From JAAXZI01 sp045863575 (lineage in GTDB: Bacteria; Planctomycetota; Phycisphaerae; UBA1845; PWPN01), in the NCBI GenBank assembly GCA_045863575.1, contig BTUC01000050.1, positions 1 to 24,151 of the forward strand: a stretch of DNA of 24,151 nt, in the 5' to 3' direction. Below the pieces are notes generated by a model. The model was not told where the DNA came from and searched no databases. It saw only the letters and a list, made by a program, of their open reading frames with translations. Positions within the stretch are counted from its first letter, which is position 1, and each line of letters starts with the position of its first letter. Below, one piece after another: positions 14,518 through 21,924 of this stretch. Made by a program: the position numbers and the translations under genes.

Positions 14518-16896
14518 TCACTGCTGCGGAGGTGGCCCGTCGTCGCACGTCGGATCCGCCGGGATGTTGGGGCCGCTGTTCAGAGCGCAGTACTGGAATG
14601 CCTGATAATCGACCTGGTCGATATTGGCATCCGGTGCATCCGGCTCCGGCCGATCGAAGCACTCGCACCCGGGGAGCACCGGTCCGAAGAAGCTGCCGGT
14701 TATGCACGCCTGGAAGGCGCCGAAGTCTTCCTGGTCGACGTCACCGTCCTCGTCGAAGTCCGCGAACGGATCCGGGCAGGGCAGCGGCGTCAGGGCGGAG
14801 CGGCGCCAGAATTCAGACTCGCACTCGTCCTGGAACATCCATTCGTTGTCGCAGATTTCCTTCTGGTTGGCGTTCTCGAACCCACCGTTGGAAACCAGGT
14901 TCGGCCCGCCACCCTGGGTCACGACCACGTTGTCGAAGAACACCTCCATGCCGCCGGACGGCAGGCGACCGGCCTTGAGCACGACGGTGACCACATCCCG
15001 CGTCGGAGTGATGGTTGTCGGACGATTGCCGAACGGCCCGGGATCGGCCGGGGTCTGATGGGTCACTTCGGTCCAGTCGAACCCGCCGGCGCCGGCGACC
15101 TCGGTCTTCCGCACCATGGAGGGGTTGTTCATCTGCCGCTGGCTCTCCTGGAAGCCATCCGCGTAGAAGAGATTAAAGGTGCCGTCCAGCAACAGCAGTT
15201 CAAACCACTTCGCTCCATCGGTGCCGTTGGATTTCCACCAGAAGGAGTACTCCAGCGGAACGCCGGGCGTCACCGGGATTTCCTGATAGACGCCGCCGCT
15301 GCCGTGGGAATTGCTCGTGAAGGCATCGGGCGGCTGGTCATCGAAGAAGAAGTGCAGTGCCGCCGTGCCGCCGTTCGGGGGCGTATCCTGTGCGGTATTC
15401 AGGACAGTTTCCTGGCTGAAGCTGTAATCCCAATTGGTGGGGTTGTACACGCCGTTGTCCGGATCGAGATCCTCGCCCGTGTTGAGCTTGCTCCAGGAGG
15501 CGGCCCACGGCTGCCAGACACAGGCCTTGTCGCCCGGCGGCGGCTTGGTGATCCACACCGCGTTGATCAGAGGCGCAGGATCCGGGCAGTTGGGATCGTT
15601 GCGCGTGCCCACGACGTGGTAGGGCCCGGCGGGGGCACAGCCCAGATCGAATGTCGCCTTCAGGTTGTCGCCGTCGGGCGTCAAAGCAGTGCCCTCGATC
15701 ACCGGCTCATCATTGGCGTACTCTAACGAAACACCGGTCAGCAACGTCACGTTGGTTCCGGTAATGGTCAGCTCGACCGTCCCGCTCGGATTCGCGATCA
15801 AATCCGGCGTGGCGCTCGCGAACACAGTGGCCGTGGAACAGACCACCTCGAAAGCATTGAGCAGCGTCTTGTTCAGGCAGGGATCACCCTGAACCGTGAT
15901 CAGATGATATCCGCCATACTGGACCCCGGTGAGATCGAAATCCGCGGTCAGCTCGGTGTTGGCCGGGTTGAGGGACAGATTCGTACCTACCAGCGTGGGG
16001 CCGCTCCCGTTGTGGACCAGTCTGACCTCCGTCACCAGATTTAGATCCGAACCGCTCACGGTCAAGCTGACCGGGCTGTCGTTGAGGTGCGAGGTGGGGC
16101 TGACTCCGGTGGTCAGGTGCTGGAGGGGGCACTCGCCCAGCAGGCTCGACGCCAGGTAATCGGCATCGGTGGGAAGGAAGCTTTGCTGATTCGCCCAGCA
16201 GATGACGTCGATGCGCGCGTTCCAGTGGCCGGCCTCGGCTTCGTAGATGCGCCAGGCGATCTTCCCGTCGATCAGCTTGAACATCTTCGGCCGGCGGTCT
16301 GTGCCCTGGTAACCGATCCACACCCAGTCGGGGCGGACGCCGCCGCCCGCGTGGACATCGTTGGCAATGCGGTCGTCAGCCCGGACGGCCGCCTGTATCG
16401 CGGCAAACCACTGAGCGTCGGTGGGGCCGCTGGTGTCGAGATCGCCCGGATCACCATTCACCGCCAGCCAGTCGGAGTCTACGTTCCATTCGGTGGAACT
16501 GGGCGCATCCGGATGCTGAAGGCGCGCCCAGAAGTACCACGTGCCGCTGAGGGTGAAGGTCGGAGGCAGATCGGCGGGAAGAATCTGGTATTCGGCCCAC
16601 CAGTCGCGTTGGTCATCACCTACCCCGCCGCCGGTCCAGGGGAAGGTGACATCCGTGTCCCCGTCGCCCTTGAAATAATACGCCGCGCCGCTAAGTGGAT
16701 CGGTCGCATCCGGATCGAGCGCGTAGTCACCCGCGGGGATGTAGTTGTTGCTGCCGGCCACGAAATCAGCGGCCTTGAGCCAGATTTGCTGGCCGCCTCC
16801 AAATTCTGAGAATCGGGTCTCGGCTCGCGCGGTGGCGGCCGGGAGTCCAAGCGCAACAATTGCCGCACCGGACAGGAATGCATTTCTCTGCGTCAT
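14518..16896 (-). CDS. Secreted multidomain protein with C-terminal dockerin pair
   Basis: A 792-residue exported protein. A signal peptide (1-25, ending TARA) leads into a Trp-rich domain (about 26-260, GTWYFWARLQHPD, WVWIGYQG) that may bind carbohydrate. Two IPT/Ig-like repeats follow, each of the form SLTVSGSDLNLVTEVRLVHNG or ELTITGTNVTLLTGVSLEYA. Then comes a jelly-roll-like segment (WDYSFSQETVL, GVPLEYSFWWKSNGTDGAKW, NGGFEN). The tail (711-792) is DFDEDGDVDQEDFGAFQAC plus a degenerate second repeat DANIDQVDYQAFQYC and a final Cys. AAGGAGGAG upstream of the ATG at 16896 and the signal peptide fix the start; the frame is open further upstream but without sense. A promoter with a roughly 210-nt leader is predicted. 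Function unknown; the architecture suggests an extracellular binding protein on the same anchoring platform as its neighbours. Confidence 0.87.
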   Translation of the reverse strand: MTQRNAFLSGAAIVALGLPAATARAETRFSEFGGGQQIWLKAADFVAGSNNYIPAGDYALDPDATDPLSGAAYYFKGDGDTDVTFPWTGGGVGDDQRDWWAEYQILPADLPPTFTLSGTWYFWARLQHPDAPSSTEWNVDSDWLAVNGDPGDLDTSGPTDAQWFAAIQAAVRADDRIANDVHAGGGVRPDWVWIGYQGTDRRPKMFKLIDGKIAWRIYEAEAGHWNARIDVICWANQQSFLPTDADYLASSLLGECPLQHLTTGVSPTSHLNDSPVSLTVSGSDLNLVTEVRLVHNGSGPTLVGTNLSLNPANTELTADFDLTGVQYGGYHLITVQGDPCLNKTLLNAFEVVCSTATVFASATPDLIANPSGTVELTITGTNVTLLTGVSLEYANDEPVIEGTALTPDGDNLKATFDLGCAPAGPYHVVGTRNDPNCPDPAPLINAVWITKPPPGDKACVWQPWAASWSKLNTGEDLDPDNGVYNPTNWDYSFSQETVLNTAQDTPPNGGTAALHFFFDDQPPDAFTSNSHGSGGVYQEIPVTPGVPLEYSFWWKSNGTDGAKWFELLLLDGTFNLFYADGFQESQRQMNNPSMVRKTEVAGAGGFDWTEVTHQTPADPGPFGNRPTTITPTRDVVTVVLKAGRLPSGGMEVFFDNVVVTQGGGPNLVSNGGFENANQKEICDNEWMFQDECESEFWRRSALTPLPCPDPFADFDEDGDVDQEDFGAFQACITGSFFGPVLPGCECFDRPEPDAPDANIDQVDYQAFQYCALNSGPNIPADPTCDDGPPPQQ

Positions 16897-17199
16897 CCTC
16901 GCTCCTCCTTCAGATCCAAGCAGAGGCCTACGGACATGTTCCATGGCCTCGAAGTGATCGCACGACCCCTGCGCAGGTGCAGCCGCGAACGCGTGAGCGC
17001 AGCCACGACCGCATTGGCCGTGCACAGTGTTGTTTATCGGCCGGCGTTGGCATCGTGTCAGGGGGCTTCGTCCCCCCCGGAGCGCCGGTATACTCCGCTG
17101 ACTTGATTGCTCTATTATGCCTTCACTACCCGGCCGCATCAAGGCCATGAAGCCGTCCCTGCCCGGCAAACGCCAGACCCGGGGGGGCAGCCGATAACC
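16897..17199. other. Intergenic leader region of the second dockerin gene
   Basis: There is no gene. It carries a promoter candidate (17114-17142) and a two-part hairpin: outer stem CCGGCG/CGCCGG (17041-17046 with 17083-17088) around inner stem GGGGG/CCCCC (17061-17065 with 17072-17076). On the transcribed minus strand this contains a G7-A-C element, as does the leader at 10202-10233. Confidence 0.45.
17114..17142 (-). promoter_or_regulatory. Candidate sigma-70 promoter for the 14518-16896 gene
   Basis: On the minus strand TTGATG (17137-17142) and CATAAT (17114-17119) are separated by exactly 17 bp. Transcription from about 17107 gives a leader near 210 nt. Confidence 0.5.
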
Positions 17200-18819
17200 T
17201 CAGCGCTCTGCGCACTCGGGAATCATCGGCCGGAACGCGCCCGTGAGGCAGGCCTGGAAGAGGCCGAAGTCTTCCTGGTCGACCCGGCCCGTACCGGTGA
17301 GGTCCGCGTCCTCACAACCGGGTTCAGTGCTCAATACATAGCTGGGGGTAAGACAGGCTTGAAAGTGGCCGAAATCATCCAGATCGACATCGCAGTCGCC
17401 GTCGAAGTCCCCCCCGCCGGAGGTGCAAGGCGAGTGCGTCACCCGGACCCAATCCACCCACATGCGTTGCTGCCCGATAATCGGCGGCGTGGCCTTGTCG
17501 CTCAGATTGCCCCACAGGCCAAAGCCAATGCACAGCTTGCCCTGTCCCCAAGGAATTCTGGTGCAGGTCACTTCGTGCCAGATTTCTGGTGAATCAGAGT
17601 TGTTGGCGATCAGTAGCCAGGGATAACCGAAATTCTCGTCGGCGCCTCGACCGCCCGGAGAAATGCCCGCGTCGTCACCCCAGGTCACCCCCACGGACGT
17701 GCGGGCGTAATCCCGGTCACCCCGCTCGTACTTGAGCCGCACACTGATATCCACGTAATCACCGGGGGCGAACAGGTCGCCGGTGTCGCGGCGAATCATG
17801 GCCATGTACTCTCCGGCAACGGACCGGGAGTGATGCAGGCGAGCGATGCACTGGCTTTCGGCAGGATCGATCCAGAAGGATGCGCCGTTGCCCCACCAAC
17901 GGTAGATTTCATCCATCTCGGTCGCTTCGTCGAAATCTTCTGTCCACGTGGCGTAGTGGCTTCGCGGCGGCGCGACGATGGGAGGGGGGGCGGGCTCAAC
18001 CGCACTGAAGCAGACGCGGAAGCCCAGATTCGCGTCGCTAATGTAGCGCGGCAGCGGGCTCCGGCCGGCGCAGCGCAGGTTGTAGTCACTGTTCGTCCAG
18101 CTTCCGCCGCGTTGCACCTCCCGGGTGTAATCGGCAAAGGGCATGGCGGCGCCGGGGTAGGAGAGGTAACCGCCCGTGGTCCACTCCCAGACGTTGCCGG
18201 CCATGTCCAGCGCGCCGGAGGCGCTGACTCCAAGCGGGAACGTGCCGACCGGTAGCGTCATGATTCCCGTGTCATACGGCGCGTTGCACCACCAGGAACT
18301 GTTCAGGTTGCAGAAGAAGAGATCGCCCCAGGGATAGAGCCGGCTGTAGCCGGCGACCGGATCCCAGCGGGCGGCCTTTTCCCACTCCGCCTCGGTGGGC
18401 AACCGGCCGCCGGCCCAGCGGCAGTAAGCATTGGCGCCATACCAGGAGACCTCGCGCATGGGATGGGTTTCCCAGCCGGCGTCTGCGGTCCAGACTGCTC
18501 CGTCGTAATGAATCCTGATCTGCGGTTAGTCGGCGTCGACGTAAGGATGGCCTTCGGCATCCGTGATTGCGCCGGTGGCGTTGAGGAAAGCGGCATACTC
18601 GGCGTTGGTTACCTCGTACCTGCCGATGTTGAAGCCGGCCACCTCGATCCAGTGAGCGGGTGTCTCATCGAGATAGGAACTGTAGTCCTGGCCGTTCTGC
18701 CCCATCCAGAAGCCGCCGGCGGGTACCGGGGCGATGGGCTGGGCAGATGTCGGTTGCGGGCACAGCAGTGTCCCCGCAACAGCGGTCCAAGCGAGGAATA
18801 GTCCGAATACTCTCGTCAC
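17200..18819 (-). pseudogene. SUMF1/FGE-fold secreted dockerin protein split by an in-frame TAA
   Basis: Read through, this is one 539-residue protein: a signal peptide (1-26 from GTG 18819, with GGAGG 8 nt upstream), a formylglycine-generating-enzyme (SUMF1) fold with PVPAGGFWMG, YEVTNAEYAAFLN, LPTEAEWEKAARW and NLGFRVCF, a jelly-roll-like domain, and a dockerin pair (DFDGDCDVDLDDFGHFQAC and a partner) at the C-terminus. Codon 98 is TAA (18526-18528), and sequence on both sides stays in one frame and matches the family without a gap, so this is a nonsense change, a sequencing error or readthrough rather than two genes. The downstream part (first ATG at 18459) lacks the N-terminal strands and the signal. 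The segment DYNLRCAGRS keeps only one of the two copper-binding cysteines of true FGE, so sulfatase activation is unlikely even if intact; a binding role is more plausible. Confidence 0.75.
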
Positions 18820-18872
18820 CTGTCGCCCCTCCAAGTTGCCAAGCGGTGCAGATTCGCCGCGACGGTGCATCC

Positions 18873-18878
18873 AGTATA
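18873..18878 (-). promoter_or_regulatory. -10-like box upstream of the SUMF1-fold gene
   Basis: TATACT on the minus strand lies 53 nt before the GTG start at 18819. No matching -35 hexamer is visible at 16-18 bp. Confidence 0.25.
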
Positions 18879-19109
18879 TCCGCTCGCAGGGAGTGAATAC
18901 CAGCGTAAAGCCGGGGGGGCGACGGGAGCAGCGCGAAATACGACGCCTCCTGGCGCACGGAGCGACGCGGGTGGGAGGAATCCAGCGCCCGTTTCAGTTG
19001 AGGTATTCCGGGCTGTCTAGCGGCTGGCCTTCGCGCCGGCCGTTCGAATTGATGAACGCAAAGTTGGCTGCGGTTACGAAACGGGAGAACCAAAAACAAC
19101 CAGCGTTCG

Positions 19110-20420
19110 TTATGGCCTGGCCGTGGTGATGGACTCCAGGGCCTTGCGCATCCGGGCGACTTCCCGGGCCTTGAACGTGCTGATCAATTCCTTCAGGTCG
19201 GGCGTAACGTCATTTTCGCGAATATAGATCTGGATGGGCGGACCGCTTTCGATCGGGATGCTGACTATCCCCAGGATCGAGCTTGAACGCATGCGCTCCA
19301 CGGTGTTGATGGCGATCGAATCGGCATCTGCGGGGCGGGTGGTCCCGGACGACAGCACGTTGCCACTGATCCGGACGCCTTCCGGCTCGATGAAATAGGC
19401 CAGCCCCGTGAGGCCGGCGATGAGCTCGAGCACTTCTCGGACCGTGGTGTTCTGCGTCTTGAGGGTGAACTGTTCGGCGTTCTGAGGAGAGACGGTGGCC
19501 AGTGCGCCCGGGTCGACGCGCAGGGGCACTGCGGCCCGCTGGGCCAGCTCGAGGAGCACCGCGTGAAGGGGCTTTCGTACGTAGTCCACTGAGACGCGTT
19601 TATCCAGGAGCCGCTCGATCTGGCGGGCCTTGGGCAAAACGATAATGTGCTCGCCTGAAGGAAACCACGTCCAGCCGTACCGGTCGGTGGCCTGCTCGAG
19701 AGCTTCCGCGGCCGTTCCGGAGCCGACCTGAGAAGCCAGGCCCAACAGCGTATCGCGCAGAGCGTCGTGCGAGGCGCCAAAAACATCGCGGAACTGGAAC
19801 TTGAGCGTGTCGCCCAGCCGCGAGCTCCATGGCTCCTTGTACAAAGTCTCCAGCAGCCCGAGCTCCTTCCAGGTGGTTCGTTCGTTCACACGGCGCAGCG
19901 GCAGGGTCGGCCGGATGACTACGCGCCCTTCCGCCACGTCGAATTTCAGGGCGATCGGGCGAAGCAGTTCGATCAGCGTCTCTCGCAGGGTGCGATCCTT
20001 GATGGTCGCGGAAACGGTGGTCCGCGAGCCGTAAGGCAGCAGGCCGACGGTGCCGGGCTGCACCTCAATCGGGATGCCCGTGCTCTCCGCCAGTTTCGCA
20101 AAGGCGTCACGGATGGGCATCTGCTCGACATTGAGATCGATCCTGTCATCGAGCGCCTCGGCGATCAGGTTCTCGACCTCGTACTCGTGTTCGGCCGCCT
20201 CGGTGTTGGCCGGCAGGGCTTGGGCCAGCGCGTCGGCCAGATCAGGGCTCATGCCGCCGGTAGCCGGCGATGCCTGGGCGGCAGGAACCTGCAAGGGCTG
20301 GGCGGGGTTATCTTTTTTCTGCACGGCCGGGACGACCTGGGCGAGGATTGTGCTCGCCAGCACCGCAAAAAGTGCGATGATGGCGGCTGGGAGGGTACGG
20401 ACCATGGCGCGGCGTGTCAT
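19110..20420 (-). CDS. Periplasmic STN-repeat protein (secretin/TonB N-terminal-domain-like)
   Basis: A 436-residue protein with an N-terminal signal or anchor (8-28, PAAIIALFAVLASTILAQ), a Pro/Ala-rich linker, and STN-type modules. Residues 92-170 (IDLNVEQMPIRDAFAKLAES, then VSATIKDRTLRETLIELL and GRVVIRPT) and 272-352 (KRVSVDYVRKPLHAVLLELA, then FTLKTQNTTVREVLELI and GVRISG) are clear; 214-264 is a partial one. STN domains occur at the N-terminus of secretins and of TonB receptors such as FecA, where they signal to an anti-sigma regulator. This protein has neither a secretin pore nor a beta-barrel; the C-terminus (370-436) is a short extra domain with a charged helix. The start ATG at 20420 has AGGAG 7 nt upstream and avoids overlap with the anti-sigma gene. 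It is the third gene of the sigma/anti-sigma operon, 47 nt after it. Signal transmission to the anti-sigma factor is inference. Confidence 0.8.
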   Translation of the reverse strand: MTRRAMVRTLPAAIIALFAVLASTILAQVVPAVQKKDNPAQPLQVPAAQASPATGGMSPDLADALAQALPANTEAAEHEYEVENLIAEALDDRIDLNVEQMPIRDAFAKLAESTGIPIEVQPGTVGLLPYGSRTTVSATIKDRTLRETLIELLRPIALKFDVAEGRVVIRPTLPLRRVNERTTWKELGLLETLYKEPWSSRLGDTLKFQFRDVFGASHDALRDTLLGLASQVGSGTAAEALEQATDRYGWTWFPSGEHIIVLPKARQIERLLDKRVSVDYVRKPLHAVLLELAQRAAVPLRVDPGALATVSPQNAEQFTLKTQNTTVREVLELIAGLTGLAYFIEPEGVRISGNVLSSGTTRPADADSIAINTVERMRSSSILGIVSIPIESGPPIQIYIRENDVTPDLKELISTFKAREVARMRKALESITTARP

Positions 20421-20467
20421 ACGTGAACTCCTGTCCCGGCGACGGTGGACTACGATTCCAGCGGGCT

Positions 20468-21130
20468 TCAGATCGGCGGAGCCTCCTCGAACAGAGGAAT
20501 CCCCGCGGATCGAGGCTGGGCACTGGGGGCATGCGCCATCCACTCCCCGCGGACGCGGTTGCGATGGTCCATAGCCCGGTATTCGTCGAACAGCTTATCG
20601 GAACGGCTGTAGCTCACCTGGATATTGCTCCGCTGGCCGAGGGAGCGCGGACGGCCGTAACGCACCACCATCGCAGGACGCGCGGCGGGCTCTTCCGGCT
20701 GCATGACATCGGGCTGATGTCGCGGTTCCGGCCTTGTGTTCTCCACGATGGCGGGGACTACCGGCGGGTCGACGCGGGCGGGGTGATGATCGCGCCAATA
20801 CGCCAGAACCAGCAGCGCGATGGCCGCGGCCGCGGCCAGCGGAGCCGCGTAGCGTAGCCACTTCGAAAGCTTGATGATCGCCGGCTCTGAGCCGCGCGTC
20901 TCGACCGCCGCCATCACCTGCTGATGAAAACGGGAGAAATCGATACGCGGTGCGTCGGCGCGCCGCGCCTGAAGCATGGCGTCCAGACGGCCCAGGCCAT
21001 CGAAGGCAGCGCGTAGCGCCGCCTCATCATCCATCCGCTTCCGCAGCGCGGAGGCTTCCTCGGCCGGCAAATCACCGTCCAGCAGTCGGCTGAGAAGGAA
21101 TTCGTCCTGTTCATTCACATGCCGGTCCAT
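20468..21130 (-). CDS. Single-pass membrane anti-sigma factor (RskA/ASD-like, no zinc motif)
   Basis: A 220-residue protein whose cytoplasmic N-terminus (1-90, DEFLLSRLLDGDLPAEEASALR and following helices) has the layout of anti-sigma domains that clamp ECF factors. One transmembrane helix (about 94-112, AAPLAAAAAIALLVLAYW) and a roughly 105-residue extracytoplasmic tail rich in Pro, Arg and Ser follow. It contains no cysteine, so the HxxxCxxC zinc site of ZAS-type anti-sigmas is absent. AAGGAAAGG before the ATG at 21130 sets the start. It lies 15 nt after the sigma gene, the standard sigma/anti-sigma pairing. The basic tail could contact the STN protein encoded next. Identification rests on topology and position more than on sequence motifs. 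Confidence 0.75.
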   Translation of the reverse strand: MDRHVNEQDEFLLSRLLDGDLPAEEASALRKRMDDEAALRAAFDGLGRLDAMLQARRADAPRIDFSRFHQQVMAAVETRGSEPAIIKLSKWLRYAAPLAAAAAIALLVLAYWRDHHPARVDPPVVPAIVENTRPEPRHQPDVMQPEEPAARPAMVVRYGRPRSLGQRSNIQVSYSRSDKLFDEYRAMDHRNRVRGEWMAHAPSAQPRSAGIPLFEEAPPI

Positions 21131-21145
21131 CAACACAACCTTTCC

Positions 21146-21760
21146 TTACTGTCCTTCCAGCATGTCGCCCAGCATATCGCGCAGGCGCCGGCGGGCCTGA
21201 AACACGTTCCATTTCACGTTCTCGATGCTGCACTCGAGGAATTCGGCGATGTCTTTTTGCGCCCATCCCTCAATGGTGAAAAGCACCAGCGACAACCGCT
21301 GCTTCTCCGGCAATGTGGCCAGCGCGGCGTCGAGTGCTTCCTGCATCTCCCGTCCCTGGGCCTGGCTGTCCGGGCCGAAGGCGGCTACCACGGGCTCCCC
21401 CTCGCCGGTAGTCACGCCGGCCGTACCCCGCTCTTCCTCCAGGGGCACGACCCCGGCCCGGCGCGACCTTCGGGCGTTGAGCGAGAGGTTGCTCACGATC
21501 CGCATCATCCAGGGACCAAAACGATGCGGGTCCTTGAGCCGCTTGAGCGCCCGGTAAGCCCGCAGAAAAGCCTCCTGGACGACCTCCGCCGCATCCTCGC
21601 TGTTGCCCAGCAGCCGGTACGCCTTGGAGACAGCCGGTCGCTGGTACGCTTCCACGAGCCTCCCGAACGCCGAGGTGTCGCCGGCAATGGCGGCCTCGAC
21701 CCAGGCGGCATCCCGCCGGCCGGTGTCCTCCGTGAAAAGCGGCCGCTCAGGTCTGCTCAT
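21146..21760 (-). CDS. ECF-subfamily RNA polymerase sigma factor
   Basis: A 204-residue sigma-70 family factor with only regions 2 and 4. Region 2 spans about 24-96, including DAAEVVQEAFLRAYR (56-70, core-polymerase and -10 binding) and FGPWMMRIVSNLSLNARR. A Gly/Glu/Ala linker (105-138) leads to region 4 (140-195), LPEKQRLSLVLFTIEGWAQKD then a helix-turn-helix ending in NVKWNVFQARRRLR. It would direct polymerase to its own regulon when released by the anti-sigma factor. I place the start at ATG 21760 (AAGGTG 9 nt upstream), which yields a normal ECF N-terminus; an in-frame ATG at 21850 lies within the promoter at 21822-21850. That promoter looks like a sigma-70 promoter, so this operon is probably not solely autoregulated. 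Confidence 0.93.
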   Translation of the reverse strand: MSRPERPLFTEDTGRRDAAWVEAAIAGDTSAFGRLVEAYQRPAVSKAYRLLGNSEDAAEVVQEAFLRAYRALKRLKDPHRFGPWMMRIVSNLSLNARRSRRAGVVPLEEERGTAGVTTGEGEPVVAAFGPDSQAQGREMQEALDAALATLPEKQRLSLVLFTIEGWAQKDIAEFLECSIENVKWNVFQARRRLRDMLGDMLEGQ

Positions 21761-21821
21761 AGAGATAGACACCTTGGCGTTCAATCGGTTAGGGCAAACA
21801 TGGAGGGCACGCGGCCACCGC

Positions 21822-21850
21822 AGATTAGAGGACCCCTCCGTCGCTGTCAA
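21822..21850 (-). promoter_or_regulatory. Promoter of the ECF sigma operon
   Basis: On the minus strand a perfect TTGACA (21845-21850) is followed after 17 bp by TAATCT (21822-21827). The transcription start near 21815 gives a leader of about 55 nt. Confidence 0.6.
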
Positions 21851-21924
21851 TCTGCCACGCTTGACTGGCGGGCGTTGGCGGCCTGGGCTACAATGATGCC
21901 GTTCACAGCCGCAGGTTACTGTTA

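Noticed and set aside
14476..15726. A 416-codon plus-strand open frame within the dockerin gene
   Set aside because: It is antisense to a protein with signal peptide, repeats and dockerin; its own translation shows no family.
16897..17169. An upstream start that would extend the 14518 gene to 883 codons
   Set aside because: The extra residues have no sense as protein, while ATG 16896 has AAGGAGGAG and begins a textbook signal peptide.
18526..18528. TAA recoded as a sense codon in this organism
   Set aside because: TAA ends the hydrolase gene at 12366-12368 with a hairpin directly after it, so TAA works as stop; a local mutation or error is simpler.
20421..20543. An upstream start extending the STN gene into the anti-sigma gene
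   Set aside because: It would overlap the anti-sigma gene by 76 nt and bury the signal peptide; ATG 20420 has a good ribosome-binding site.
21861..21894. TTGACT and TACAAT as a panC promoter
   Set aside because: The 22-bp spacer is too long for a normal sigma-70 promoter; kept only as a remark on the TACAAT box.
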